The notes beneath the pieces were generated by a model. The model did not search any database and had not been told where the DNA came from. It saw only the letters and a program-made list of their open reading frames with translations. From positions 150,643,934 to 150,707,933 of the forward strand of contig NC_134574.1 in assembly GCF_050947875.1 (NCBI RefSeq): DNA of 64,000 nucleotides, written 5' to 3'. The position numbers and the translations under genes were made by a program. This document shows, one piece after another, positions 50,471-64,000 of this stretch (the stretch's first letter is position 1; each line of letters opens with the position of its first letter). Source of the stretch: Dermacentor variabilis. Lineage: Eukaryota > Arthropoda > Arachnida > Ixodida > Ixodidae.

Positions 50471-52737
50471 GTTCTGAGGTGGCTTTCACGCCGTCTGACG
50501 GGAACGAATCTTATTTTGCCAACCTATTTTCTGCAGCCTGCTTGTTCCGTTTATCCACTGCAACTCGGAGTACAGAAGGCTCAGCGGAATGCGTTCGACA
50601 TTACGCGTATAAAGCTGGTTTTACCACACGACTTGGCAGTCAGCGACATCACTGACTGGCATTTTAGGAAAGCGGAGCCTAGTCGCCTTTTAGAAAATTG
50701 CGAGGGTTACAAATTTGTCTTCCCAGCATGCCAGCTCATTTAAATTATAGCGATCACGGGTCTTCTCTGAGTGCAAGAAGAAAGTGAAGTACGGCAGAGG
50801 GTGCCGTGGGCCCTTCAATGCACAGCAGGTAGCACACGCTGACAATGACAGTGGTAGCTTTTACACTTTCGCGATAGATTGTGTACGTAAGAGGATAAAA
50901 GAGCATGTTTTTAAGATCTTTACAAGGGTAACCGCTTTCGTCCCACTTGCTGAAGTTTCCGTTGATGAATTCAGACGGGCGGTATGTGTGTTTTAATCAC
51001 TACGTATAAGCAGTTCTCCGTTCGCTCTACAAAATCGCACAACAGGAAACCGCCCTTTGTCCAACGGTACTTTGGTACGTCAGATTATTTTCACGCCCTT
51101 GCACTTGTACAAAAATGTAAGTAGAGATTTTATGTATAGGTAAAGGGTAGGTAAGGAAAGGAGTGGATGCGTATGGTTAATTTCACAATGACATCTCAAA
51201 GCAGCTCGTACAGTGGTGTGGTACGGATGAACTCCAATGCCGCTACCGTTGTTTGCCGCCTCGCCGTTGTAGCATGACGTCATAGTCCGAGAACAGCGCC
51301 TGCTACATTGGTTATCCGCCAACGCTGTACAAAACCACTCAGTGGCGTCGATTCGGCACATGAGCTAAGCTATCACATAATATGTGTTCCAGCGTTTACG
51401 GCTTGTAGCGGTGTTCGAAGGATCAAGTTTATTCGACCTACCTGACGAGATGTGCGTAGCGGCTGGCGATAGCAACTCCAGGATGAGTTCTGCGTAGAAA
51501 GCATGCCATGCTTCGCGCTACCATTGAGGTTCTGCAGGATTGCCGATCCACATCGAACACATGCAGACGTCGGTAGAGGTTGTCAGCATGAATCACTGTA
51601 CTACAGAAGAAAACAAGCCACATGCGATCAAAGTAACACCACCGTGTTACGGCAGCTTCAAAGTCCCAACACCACACCTCTTCTGCTCCTAATTGTCGCT
51701 CATAGCAGTGCATCCACGCACCACAATACTTGAGCTCTAAGTGCACTTTATGCTACTTACAACCCCGCATGGTTGAGTGAATAGTTCTTGCCCTGCCCAC
51801 AGAGATCTGACGTGTCCGACGCCCTCTCAGTCGAGTGGCTCGCTTGACGGCTATCGTGAAGCGAATCACCCCTCCTGGTGTGGCACGAGTCCAGGAAGTC
51901 GTAACCGTATATAAGAGCCATGTACAGGAACCGTCGCCAGCCGAGGTGCTCGTTCCTACGTCTGGCATACTTGCTGCGAGTGCCACTAGAGAACAACTGT
52001 TTCCCCTTCAGCTGACATGAATGAGGCTCGCGTTCAAAGTGTAAGAGTTCACCAGGAATGAAGTTAGTTTGCATACACCCTGAAATGTATTGATACCCTG
52101 TAACTTTTTGTCTATATTTCGACCAGTATAGCACGGCATCTCATAATGGTTGCCAGTAGAGAGCAACGAGTTCTGTGGCCGGGTAGTGCGTGGAAACATT
52201 GCCGTAGCGTGCTCTAAACAAGTCAACTACTAAGGGATGATCCTGCAAAAAGAGTGTGCGCGAAAGGTGGCCGTCAACCCAACAAGCAAACTAATGGGGT
52301 GGATGGTGGTGGTGGGTTAGAGCAACACTCGGATTCAGCCTTGCGATCAAGGCAGGCAATTTTTCCTCAACTGCGAAGCTTCCTTTCTGAAAAAACCGTA
52401 AGGGAGAGAGAAAGCGGTAAAAGGAATGCAGGCATGCGAACCAGTCAAGAGTTAAGTTGGCTAACCGGTGCTCGGGGAAGGGAGAAGGGGTCTAGAAAGA
52501 ATCCGTAAGGATACTTGTAAGGGTTTCCTTTGTAGCTTCGGGCTACACTTGAGTGAATGAAAATTCCTCCTTTAAAAAAATTTCAAGTGCTCATTTGTTG
52601 TACCACTTGATAAAGTCCAAATAATCATGCCGAGGACTGAGATTAGGTGAGCAAGAATTTCAGAAAAACTTGCTTCTTGAAGAAGTGTCGGCGTTTGACT
52701 CGCACACAGTATTAGAGCAGTCGCCATAGCTAAGAGG
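50471..52737. other. No gene recognised
   Basis: Frames at 51438-51746 and 51757-52134 (both minus) lack motifs. Confidence 0.45.
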
Positions 52738-52750
52738 ATAATAGCCAAAG

Positions 52751-52888
52751 AACTTTTTGTTGGGCTAGTTGGTGCATATTACTGAAGTACTATAGCGCCA
52801 AACAGACGACACAAGAAGAAGAGACACGGACGAGCGCTCGTCCGTGTCTCGTCTTCTTGTGTCGTCTGTTTGGCGCTATAGTACTTCA
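52751..52888 (+). mobile_element. Hairpin element 2 with 13-bp perfect target duplication
   Basis: Seen: a 32-nt leader (TTTTTGTTGGGCTAGTTGGT within it) followed by a 53-bp inverted repeat without spacer, arms 52783-52835 and 52836-52888, one mismatch (52820/52851), centre CGAGCGCTCG. ATAATAGCCAAAG flanks the insert on both sides (52738-52750 and 52889-52901). The leader and the stem word GACACGGACGAG also occur in element 1 (3810-4022, minus). There is no open frame, no A tail and no recognised polymerase III boxes. Target duplications of this length are typical of LINE-driven insertion. Confidence 0.9.
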
Positions 52889-52901
52889 ATAATAGCCAAA
52901 G

Positions 52902-53585
52902 CCTGGGGTGGATAGCATTGCCTGTTTCTCTTCGTATCTTCTCTCCGGTATACGCGCGCCAATTTCCAAGAGCGGACCACAAATTCCGCCTAAATTTGCC
53001 ACAGTTATCGAAAATTTCATATTCCAAGTAACACGGTTTTATCGCCAGAGTTCTAAAATGCAAAAATGTCAGGCTATAAACAGTCTCAGGTATATAGTGC
53101 CATAAGAAAATAATGTAACGCATTTTACATTTTACATTACCCTTGTGGTACTAGGGTAGTAAGCTGTAGGCGTAAGGTTCGAGCGCGAATGAATGCATGT
53201 AACCTGCATGGAATCTGCAGTTAGGCTAAAGCATGAAAATCAGCACGTTCTACAGTCTTCCTAGATTGTTATATTTAGCTCCACTGTATCAAAGGCACTT
53301 GGTGACAAGACATATGTTTACTTGCCTCAATGATTGACCTACTGACTGAATAATCAGGTGATTTATTTGATGGCAATGGAAACATTCGAAGCTTTTGTCG
53401 CCGCCCTTTTCCACCCCAACTTTTTTTATTTTAATGCCACTTGAGAGAATGGTATGGTGCAGGAAAGAAAGAAAAAGCGGCGAAGATTCTATACTTGGCA
53501 AACTTGATTCAATTACTGATGCAGAGGGAACGCTGGGATGCTTGTCACAAAAAAGCAAGAAATGTATTAATAAAATTCGAGCATA
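52902..53585. other. No gene recognised
   Basis: Contains a short TTTACATTTTACATTAC repeat near 53125-53140. Nothing coding. Confidence 0.5.
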
Positions 53586-53587
53586 CG

Positions 53588-53920
<333 letters not shown>

Positions 53921-56900
53921 AAGCGAAGTCCGTGCGAGTAGCCAGACGCATTGTAACTAACCATTGGGAAAAAAGTACTAGAGCACAGACACACCACGTG
54001 GGCCTACAGGCACTTGCTCGTCTCAGGTATTTCAAGATCACCACCATTGTTGTTGTTTTTTTATCTTGGAAGAGGGTTGCATGTATGCCTACTTCGAACA
54101 GCATCACTGAAAGGACCGTATTGTTCTAATCGTTTCGGTCGCCTACGTACACCAACGTTGTTTCGGAGCATTTATTCCACGGTGGCAGATGTTCGAACGA
54201 ACAAAGTCAATATCGCAAGGATGTGCCTGCCAACTGACGACAAGCAGCGGTAGAGCAACTCGCCTATTTGCGCTCGCGACAAACACAAAATTAGCTTACG
54301 AAAGCAAAATAGCGTGACTAGCAAACCTTAATCAGAGAAATTGTTCCTTTATGTATGGCGGATGAGATTGTTGAGGTCTCCTCACAAGCCTTCCTCCATA
54401 TATGGGCCACCGCTCGGTTAGCGTGCGGACGTTGACGAACGATAATTGTGCCTTGCTAGCTATATACACAAAAATGGACACTACCGGACCACAACATGTC
54501 AATTCGAGGAGCACCAACGGAAAGCGACGCATTACGCCGACACGCCCACATAAGTGCGGTCACTCCGCCACACCGGAACTAAATATAGAGTTGTCACGTG
54601 TAGGAAGCCCGCCCCTTCCAGACAGGTTGCGATATAGAAACTGTCAAGTTTTTTTCTTTTTTTTTTTTTTGTCACGAACCTTTGACTGCGTCATTGACGC
54701 GTCGGGGGACGATATTTCGTGCTTGGGATTAGCAAGCTCAACCGCGTGCTGTGAAATGGGGAGTAGAGACGCCTTGTCCACTTCTTTCCGCGACTATGTG
54801 CATGTTGTTCCCTCCCGTGGGATGAGCTACGGCAAAATGGAGTTGATTGGAGCGACAGCCACCCTGACAAGGCGACTGTCCGCCTACCAGCAGTTGAGCC
54901 TTTGTTCTCGTGAGCTGTAACAGCATTGAGCTTCCCCTCTTATTTCGGCGTCATCTGGGACACTTGGAGAAGGAAGAGTACACAAAAATGAAAAGTTCTC
55001 GTGCGTCGCTGCAATGTGTATTGTTGTTCTTTCGCATGCAGGCTTATCTGTGCTAGTGGACGCCTTGATGCAGAAATATGTCAGTTAACCTCGGTACCTC
55101 AAGACTCGCACTGATTCACAACTATTGTTCTTTCATTCCAGTTACGAACTCAAGCGTGGTCCTATCTGAAAGGAATTCAACCGGCTGTGCTCAAGACAGT
55201 TTCCAGCAGGTGAAAGTCAACTGAGGACACCTGCGTCTCTGAAGCAGAAAACAACTAGAATGTCAATTAGTGCGGCTTATTAAGCAAGCAAGTTTCTGCG
55301 GTCATTTGTAGACTCGGTATGCACACCGACAAGCTGCGAGCAGTTCGCGCTCTTTCTATGCCCCTCTTTGTATCGCTTCGTACTTTATTCTGGTTCTTCA
55401 TGTGCACGGCAGCAAAACAGATGCGCTGGGTTAACTTCGCTGCTTTCCGTTTTTCTCTCTTCTCTCTCTCTCTATGTGACGTGTTCACGAACGGCGTCCT
55501 CTGAGCGCGCTTCTGTAGATAGTTAGAGCCCTGCAGCATTGTAGCTGCATGCGTGAAAAGTCGCCACGGGCACCAGACTGGCAGGAGTTTGTCAGTCGCG
55601 AGGCTTAGAACACTCGAAGCATTTCTCGCTAATGAATACGCTCCGGCAAATATACTTCAGCCCCTCTTAGACTTCGTAATGTGAGACAGGCAGGAAGCCT
55701 GGCAAGTGTGCCTGCCGTGATCCGTTATTTTTATATATTCCTTTCCTACACGGTAAATCGCGTCACTGTCAGTGCGTTCGCCACTTTTCCTCAGTTGCGG
55801 ACAACCGAAGACCTACTCTATTACGCGAACCCCTGCCAACAAATTTCTCGTTTCCAGTCTTTCATAATTAGTAGGGATTGCATGGTTCCCTGATAGACGA
55901 GGAGTGGCCTGATGACGAGGTTTTAATTACGGTGCTAGGTGCGCTGGTGGAGATGGAAAGTTGAAAGGATTCGCAAGAACTTTTCTAGCGTACTTTCATG
56001 GAGTTGATGGATCGATATAACGCAAGCACGAGGGATTAGGTAGTTCGCGTTTCAGGCATCAGCAGCTCCCCTCACCCAACTACACCCTAGCTTCTACATC
56101 TTTTGAAGATCACCTTTCGGGAAAGGCTATCTCCTATTTAACGTAAGCGGTTTTACCACGGTACACTATACAAGACACTGTGTCCCTAAGTGCTTCTTGC
56201 ATTGTTTTAACATTATTTTTCGCAAAGCACTTCTCTTTTTATGGCACATCTGCGTCGGTGAGTAACCGGCGCCTTTAAGAGCCGTCAGCATCTACTTATA
56301 GAAATTTGATAATAGAAGCACGCTTCAAAGAAAAGCATATTCTTGCACTCCAAAGCTATTAGATTTGACAGAATGAGAAAAAAAGGTTTTATTCTTTCTT
56401 ACGCACGGTAAAATTTGCTGGCGTATATGCAATTATACGCTTTCATAAAAGTGTTCGAAGTACTCACTACTCCCCAATAGAGGAAGGCTTACCTTTAGAT
56501 ATGACTTCATGGCACAGTCGCCGGAGGCTCAGGAGTTCATGCCACAGTGGCAGGAACAACGTGCATGCAGTTTTGCACTGTGCATGCAACGTCCGCCTGC
56601 TGCTCGCTCTTACAAAACGGTGGCTCTGCGTGTGGGGAAAAAAAGGCCGACATCCACCGCACAAAACTCACGGGTGCCGCCTTGCATATTATGCTCCTGC
56701 ATAGGCGCACGCACGCGCCCCCGTGTGTTGAACCACGCAGGGGATGGCTCGTGTCCTTTTGCCGTCAGCGCATGCCAGCCACTCGCCGGGGGTGCAAACA
56801 CGCGGTATTCTCAGCCGAACCCCGAATGTATACACCCTCTCCCCAATATATCCCCCTTTTTGTATCCTGTCAAACAGTTGTCCTTGCTCATGCCACGCTT

Positions 56901-59900
56901 CTCTGACAAACGATTCTAATGACTTTTTACTCGGTTAGAAGAACGATGCCGCATCCGTACAGCGCACCAAATCGCTCTTCTCCTTTTTTTTTCAATGCGA
57001 CAGCAATTATTTGGTACTCCTACTCACTTTTCTGAATCGGAGCAGTACAAACGATCTTAAGCGGGTAGCTCTTCTCTAACAACTCTCCTTCCTGTTCTTT
57101 TTCTCTATCTTCATTTTTTAATTCTAAAGTAATGAGGTAATTCAGTTTGCCCACGAGAAGTTTGAAGATGGGAAGAAAGCTCACAGCAGTGTGTTAAAAA
57201 GGACTGTTAGGAATTTAAAAAAAATGTTTTTCCGGGCTAACACAACTCAAGCTCGCATGGGTAAAAACAACCCCTGCTTCCATTTGCTTTTTTTTTTCGT
57301 TTTTACGCGATGCTTTCGTTTCCTCTTTCCGGGCTGTCGTTCGTTGTTTCTTCGTCGACTGTATTTGAGGATGCATAGAAGCTCGTATGCACTCCAAATG
57401 AAGGCACCAGCAAACAGGCTTATATAAACAATGGATGCTGACCGCCGACGTTCGAGGAAGTGCACCTCTTTAGTGCTTATTAAAAAAATTCCAACATAAA
57501 ACCTGAACAGGTAATTTCGACCCATAGGCATCGATGAAGCAGACCTTAGTCCTAGTGGAAAAGTGAATTATATTCATTGACTTCTTTGTTTACTTGATTT
57601 TCTACGATTTGACCATTCGGTATGCGCCAGCCGAAGTGTGCCTTTTCTTGCTTAATTCGCCAGGAACGATATGTGTCATTGGGACACGAGAATTTTAGAA
57701 GCCTTACATGTATTTATTTGTATGTGTGCCAATCTCATAGAAGGAACGTAGAAATTGGGACATTGGCGGTGCATAGATGTAACCATTTCATGGTATCAAA
57801 CGTTGCATAGGAACAAATCTAACACAATTGTACGCATTCCCATTAGTTGTACAGCATATATTGGACCGATTCACTAGCTTCGCTTCGCACAGGCGCCAAC
57901 ATGTGTGTTGGATCTGCATTTTTTTTCTCGATACAGCTAGTATCCTTCTGACTCAATGTTGTCTTCGTTAACAATTCAAGTCTTCAGTGTGCAGGCATTC
58001 CAACGGCGCAGGGATGTCAAAATAGAGATATGCAAGAAAGGTGTGGTAAATGATCAGTGTCTCATTGAATACACCACATTATGGGAAGGTTAATAGTGGA
58101 ATATAAATATGAAAGAGGGATAGGAAGGAAAGACGGGTTGAGTAATTGCACCTAAGTGAACAGCATCACACATGCAAAATCGATCACACAGGTCAGTTAT
58201 TCTTACTAAACAAACAAGTGCCTGCGTTGCCTCGAGAACACCGACCCCAAGAAAGTCAAAGGTACTGCAGATCCAAGGCTGAGCCCTGTTCTATCAGCGC
58301 TCTTTCTCCTCAATAGTTTATTTTCCAAAGCCATTCGTGCGCTGCACAACATACGTTATGAACTTTTATGAACTCACCCAAGCTTCCACTCTTGTAGGCG
58401 TTCATCAAGGCAGGGAGTGTCCGCATACAAGCTAGTCACAATACATGTTCTTGTCCCGTAGATCACCCAACGCCTCTCACAATACTCCCGTACAAACACA
58501 GTAACGCACTCGTTTTTACACGTCCCTCGTTCTGCCCTAACATAACAAATGGTGTCTCTTCCCCAGTACAAAGCAGCAAACTATAACACACCTGCCCGGA
58601 ATAATGGATGTGTCATTCCTTCGAATGAAACCTTCCTCACACAATCGCAGCTTAGAACAAGGCCATCTGAGAAACACAGTAGCCATCTTAACTAGAACGT
58701 TATCCGCCCTCCTGCCTATTGGAGCGTCAGCACTGAATACGTTCATCCCAACTCCAAACTTTCGCTCGGTTATTCCAGCCCTAAGTGTTAGTTGATCTGG
58801 TACTGTAAACCTGCCCATGAACTTCGGATTCCATTCGGAGAAGTAGCAATGAGAGACCCATTTGCAAATCCTAGCGGCCAAGCTGCGCCATAAATCCCGT
58901 TAGCGACAGAATCGGATGGAGGGTCTCGGCAGGGACCGTGTTTCCGATAGCCATTGTCCGTGGCACGTCGTAGCACACGACAAAGCGCCCTTTGTACACT
59001 GGAGTTTACCGGTTTCCATAATCTGAGCCGAAACAACTTACGCTTCATGGGCCGTCAGGAAGGGCTCTAGAATGCCTAATCGGCAGGTGGAAGTATGAGA
59101 GAAAACTTGTAAAGTTTACGCAGACTGGTGCCACGGACTGAAACGTGCCTGGTAGACGCAGGCAAGTGTGGTAGTACGGAAATTCATTACAGCGATGCGT
59201 TGGATACATCGTGGTCGTTAATGGGTCTATTTCGCCCAATCGACATGAACTCTCGTGCTCACCTTAATCTATCTTCTAAAGCGTAAATTGTTTCATTACG
59301 CACGATGACAAATGTACGGCAGACTGGTCCTTGAAACGAAACATCCCGAGAGAGTGTCAGTGCAGAATAACTTCGCTGGTTTATGTGTTCATGCCTATTT
59401 TTGTATGGCATAATGTTCAGCATGCGCCCTTCCCGCCAGCGTCAAAGTATATTGTATTATTACTCGTATTGTAAGAATTCGGTGACGAGATGGAAATGCG
59501 GCGCCTGTAGCTCCTGTCCTTATGAACAGGTAGTGCATTACACATATGGTCATATGCAGTTGTGTACATAGTTTGTGTAGAAGAACGAGGCTGTAGGTGC
59601 TATAGAGCATTCAAGTAAACGTTAAAACGACATAGCGAAAAGAAAACACCATTATAAGTAAACAAGCATCACGTTTCTGATGATCTCCCAATGTGGACCA
59701 GAGTAGGCGTCTAATGCAGGTCCCCTACATCTGAGGTCATCTGGACGATGCAGGCGGCAGGAGGTGCTCGTGGTCATCGTCCCATGGGGCTTTCTTGGCG
59801 TGAACTCATTTAGCTGCCGTAAACGCGGCCACTGCGGGGGCCTAGTTATTAGATAGCAATGGACTTTGTTATCTCGTTTGGATAGGAAACTTCACTTGCT

Positions 59901-60260
59901 GATAAAAAACACATTGACTGTGAAAAATAAGCTAACACAGCGCCACGTCCTTTCTGTGTTCAAGTTCCTCGGACCTCGTCTTCTTAAGAAGCAAGTTGTT
60001 TCATATGCAACTTTATTTAAACAATTCCGTAGTTGATTTCTCATTCACGCTTCTCTTATCTGCATGTTTAAGATGTTCATTGATATGCCTCCTGGCAGCA
60101 ACAGACAAGGTGAATTATTCTTTTATTTAGTAGACTGAACAAAGTGCCTTTGGCAACGACACGGCATGTGACAATTTCATGCATATGGCTGGGTTGAACA
60201 CTGGTTTTGATGGAGAAGTCATCGTCCACATTTTTGCAGGCAGTGTATCTTACTATGTGT
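53921..60260. other. Long stretch without recognised features
   Basis: Includes a T-rich run at 54649-54670. The minus-strand frames at 58537-58881 and 58788-59048 overlap and are unusually balanced in composition, but I recognise no domain. tRNA-like boxes were not seen. Confidence 0.45.
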
Positions 60261-60264
60261 TCTA

Positions 60265-60330
60265 GTTTCTCTTATACCTTAATATACCTTAAGGCCCTTA
60301 GGGGCCATGGGATGTCATGCTATGACTCGG
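60265..60330 (-). mobile_element. Possible truncated CR1/L2-like LINE tail
   Basis: On the minus strand CCCCTAAGGGCCTTAAGGTA and an A/T-rich end resemble the end of the LINE at 46872 (GAGCCTTTAAGGTGAAAATA). Short and uncertain. Confidence 0.3.
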
Positions 60331-62790
60331 ACTAAATAGATTGAAATGACAGGACGTCGGTGACGAGTACACTTCTAAGTCGGCCACGATTTCCATCTGT
60401 GCAGAACGCCGTTGGCGCTTCTTAGATATTACTGCTAGCTTTGGGCTCTGTTCCAAGTTCGACGCTTTCATCAATGGATTCACAATATGAATTTGGAGCT
60501 CCTGTATAATTTCCTCGCCTTCTTCGCGTATGTGACGCAGCTAACACAAAGTACACCGAGGAATCTAAACACACCATAGTAGCCTTCTTCATTTCTCTGT
60601 ACCTCAGCCATCCTTCCTATTGATTTATGTACTTATTGATTTATCGATTTAATGGTGAACTATGAATAATAAATAAATATTTTTATTTCAGGTTACCGTC
60701 CCAATGCAAGAGGCTGACTGCAGTAGTATAGGGACGCAGATTATACTGGACAACCTGTAGTTCTCTAGTAGGCCACCTTCCTGGGACTCGCACTCACGAC
60801 CTTGTGCGCCCCAGGGATACCGCCACAGCCTCTGAGTCACTGCGATTGGTGTATCGAGCGCTAGAGCTAGATTGTATCTCAGTGGAATGTAATGACCGTA
60901 TGAATAATATCGCATAAAAAAACAAAGGCAGAAGTCTGAATTTTCCCTTTACCTCTGGAAATGCTTTCTGTGTTACCTGAGAAAAAAAAACAATGAAAGA
61001 AAAAAGAGAATGTGACGTATTGAACCCCGGGAGAGTCGGCAGAATACGCAGACCGTGACCTTTCTATTTATTTTTTTTACCTCTCCCGACTCCTTCCGGC
61101 GATGTCAACGTCACCCCAGCGTACCTCGAGGGAGTCGAGCACGTGCTGAACGGTTCGCTGTCAACCCCAGCCCATTTGCATGCGAACCCCTACACACGCC
61201 GAGGGGAGCATAGTCTACTGGAACCACTGTGTCACGGGTTACCATAGCAGATGTCGGACTGAAAAGGTTAATCTCTCCTCTCGCTAAGACTGTGGCTTGT
61301 TCCTTTTCCCGTCCCCTACAACACAGGGTTTGCATTTACAACAATTTATTTCATTCTCCTTACTTCTTACTCTTCGCCATCGATCGGACGCCATCACGTT
61401 TCTACCGTTCTCTCCAGGGTCGGCCACTCGGTATTACGAACGATGAAAAAGAATGAAAAAAGCACGTGAGTTGTAGCAAAATATGGCCTTGTTTTTCTAC
61501 AATGAATCCACTTTAGGATTGGTAAAAGGGTAGGAGCTTTGATTTTGAGCTGCGATAGGAAATAACAAACCCAATTTAGTGTTTTTGGCATACGGGACGC
61601 ATACAGAGCACCAACCGCTCGCACACGCTAGTTCTTGGGGAGAGGGTATACAGGCTGGCAATAAAAAATATGCCCCCGAGAAGTATCTGCGTCACTCTTT
61701 GGTTACTGAGTTCCTCTATTCTCTGCTGCAGGTAGTCACCAACATCTATACTTCTCTGTTATATCTCTTTCTTGGTTTCTGTTTTCACGTACGCAAAGTT
61801 GTCTTTACAGATCAATAGCCATCTTTTTCTTTCGTTCCTGTGGGATTACGTGTTTCTTCAGCGAAACGCGCGCATTCGGTTTCAGTAAACAGCACAAGCG
61901 TTGACCCTGTAAGTGAAAGCAATACTTTCTCTGCACACATTCGGCTGTCGCCGGTGAAGGCATTGAAGCACTCAGAAGAGGGCACCTTGTGAACGGCGAC
62001 CGATACAATGTACTTATTTTATAGTTTATTTCCTTTACTTACACATTTGTGACAGTGCATACGGCAAGCATGGGGGAAGCTGCATAGTCATACAACGGTA
62101 TGACTTCCTATCTAACTTACTGTGTTTCATCGAATCACCAGTTTGCTCACAAAGTTTATCATGACAGATAGGCTAGCACACATTATTTGCTCACTGATGT
62201 TTTCCACGACACCTCCACCAACACTCTTGACACCTGCTGGAAATCAGTTCTACGAAGAAGCAGAGAACTGCTTACTCATTTATCAGTAATGAATTGATTG
62301 TCCCAAATAATTAATCAGTGAGACCTTGGCATGAAAATGCATTATTCGAATAAAATAAATATTCTGTGGTTTCACATATGAAAATAACATAATATAATAC
62401 CTACATAACATACATACATAAAACATACAAAACATAAAAACAGGTAACATAATTAAACCTGCGGAACAACAACATGGATGTCAATATATTATTAATACGT
62501 AGAATACAAAACCAATTATATGAAAGCAACAAATGTAATTATCACTCCCTCAGGGTCAAATTTCGCAAACAACGAATGAAATAACGCGCATACTGAAATA
62601 AGTACACAAAAATATTTTCATGTAAGATTTTTATTCTAAAGAGCAGCGCACACTCAAAACTTCCAAATTATCAAGTTCATTTGTCGCAGCCTGAAGATCA
62701 TCAATGGCTTGAAATACCAGTTTATTGAACTAAGCAAGGACGCAGGTGTTGCGGCTGTACTGGCGTTTCATACCGCCAAGCTGGTCCTCC
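60331..62790. other. No gene recognised
   Basis: 60780-60850 (minus) has a CTCAGAGGCTGTGGCGGTAT...GAGTGCGAGTCCCAG pattern vaguely like a tRNA-derived SINE head. 62340-62640 is very A/T-rich. No genes. Confidence 0.4.
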
Positions 62791-62799
62791 TCCCCCCCC

Positions 62800-63300
62800 A
62801 AGAAAAAGAAACAGGGGGAAAGGAGGGGAGGAAAGGGAGGAGGAAAGAGAAAAGAAGAAGGCAGGGATGTTAACCAGAATAACGTCCGGTTGGCTACCCT
62901 ACACCGGGGGAATGGGAAAGGGGAAAGCAAAGATCACAGGGAGAGAGAGGAGGGAAGAGGGGGGTGGAGGTTAAGCAGGAGCTCAAATATATGGAGGGGT
63001 CAATTCCACTGCCAGAGGAGAGAAGGTATGCGCACTCTTCTGTCAGTAGCCCTTCTCCACTGCCCATTCTTATATCTGTGCACTTTCAAACTGAACAAAT
63101 ACAAAAAGAAAAGAAGAGAGAGAAGCCTATGACTGCAAAACGCTCCGGTGGAAGTTTTGTCCCAAGTCTATCGCACCAATGGTCGACCAAAGTTGAAGCC
63201 CCGTTCCAAGCCCTACAAAAAAATTTAGAAGTCACATCTCCGTTCCTTCGCATTCGAACGCGTTTCTTTGAGGCCTCGCGGCTACCGCCTCCCATGCACT
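62800..63300 (-). mobile_element. LINE 3' tail, copy 4 (minus)
   Basis: GTTGGCTACCC (62889-62899) and GGCAGGGATGTTAACC (62860-62875) are the reverse complement of the tail signature at 2845-2889. Purine-rich flanks (62800-62860, 62920-62960) are the complement of its CT-rich context. The upstream limit is a guess. Confidence 0.65.
62872..62891 (-). other. Conserved LINE 3' stem-loop (copy 4)
   Basis: On the minus strand AACCGG (62891-62886) and CTGGTT (62877-62872) with an 8-nt loop, G:U at position 5 as in copy 3. Confidence 0.6.
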
Positions 63301-64000
63301 GATTATGGTGAATGTGGCTCTAAAAAAAGAGTCGACCAGGGGTGAGCGTGGGCCCAGCATATTTGTTCCCTCAGTTCGTACGACCGTGATTTGCGTTTTA
63401 CCGTTATGCGTCCCACCCGAACAAAGGATGTCGCGCTATACTGCTCGCTCTCTTTTCTTTTTTCCTTTTACAGACGTGGTGCTTCCGAGAGGGTTATCTT
63501 TAATTCCCGCACTCTTCGTCGACAAATGCTGCTCTCGGAAACTGGATAGACGTGCTGCCACTGTGGGTCTCTCGGTGTAAAACTCCTGATGCAGCGGATT
63601 AGAAGCGCGGATGCGGTCTGCAGACGCCGACATGATCGTAAAAGGAAAGGCAGCGCCCTCCCTCGACCATCGCTCGTAAAGTCTTCAGCGAACGCGGGAT
63701 GGTTTCAGCACGCGACCGAAAAAGCGAGAGGCGGATCATGGGAGAGAAGTGAACGGCCAACCTAAAGGAGAGGGGGCTCGCTTGCTAGTGGTCATCAGCC
63801 TCGTCCACAATTTATTCCATTTATTTAATTTATTTGTTTATCTTCATTATATTTGCGTGCGAACATAAATAGATGTTCCTAAATACGTTCTCCCGTCGTG
63901 TGTGTGGTCATTCAGGCTCAGTGGTTTCATGATCGGACGCTACGGAGCAAAAATGAACGGGAGAGGAACACCACCGGCGTTGGCACCCCTGACAATATGG
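63301..64000. other. No gene recognised
   Basis: 63305-63580 is open but without motifs. The end of the window holds A/T-rich sequence. Confidence 0.45.

Noticed and set aside
58537..59048. Possible secreted-protein gene on the minus strand
   Set aside because: Two overlapping frames without signal peptide, cysteine pattern or domain I can recognise.

Overview
The window looks like repeat-rich, gene-poor nuclear DNA of a hard tick (Ixodidae, probably metastriate). This rests on recognition, not on a database search: it holds a tRNA-derived SINE of the tick Ruka type (45566-45810), LINE tails and TTAA-flanked elements typical of tick genomes, long (CA)n and (TAA)n arrays, and no bacterial gene layout. 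Most open frames are translations of microsatellites or chance.

Only two ordinary cellular genes can be supported, and both look damaged. At 25833-26678 (minus) is an intronless ELOVL fatty-acid elongase with its catalytic motifs intact but one in-frame TAG where the family has tyrosine. At 9241-10867 (plus) is the first coding exon of a THAP-domain gene. It follows a CpG-rich promoter-like stretch, carries a nonsense codon at the invariant Trp, and is split by a 1.47-kb DNA transposon that duplicated TTAA. That transposon carries its own complete THAP domain on the other strand.

Layout: 1-3575 is copy A of a long repeat whose copy B lies at 31895-37336; both contain a (CA)n block, two TATA-like boxes and a terminal (TAA)n tract. 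Copy A holds a LINE 3' fragment; copy B holds a SINE fragment (33258-33370) whose empty site is preserved in A. 3.8-12 kb has a hairpin element, a second LINE 3' copy, the THAP locus and an old SINE. 12-18 kb is mostly featureless, with an endonuclease-domain relic near 17 kb. 18.5-21.7 kb holds two arrays of GTCTATAGAC-like motifs around a (CA)n(TA)n tract. 24-25.4 kb holds two dispersed repeat families, then the elongase and another LINE tail (27.8-28.0 kb). 37.4-64 kb is repeats and unassigned DNA: SINEs (44.36, 45.57 kb), a LINE tail with a CR1/L2-type C-terminus (46.5-46.9 kb), a possible LTR (50.1-50.5 kb), a second hairpin element (52.75-52.89 kb), a LINE tail with (TAA)n (53.6-53.9 kb, minus) and a fourth copy of the first LINE tail (62.8-63.3 kb, minus).

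The most unusual signals are: (1) two short elements that are almost entirely a 53-54 bp hairpin behind a shared leader, each flanked by a ~13-nt target duplication; (2) a stem-loop of fixed geometry (6-bp stem, 8-nt loop) kept by G:U changes in all four copies of one LINE 3' end; (3) the transposon with a THAP domain inserted into a THAP-domain exon.
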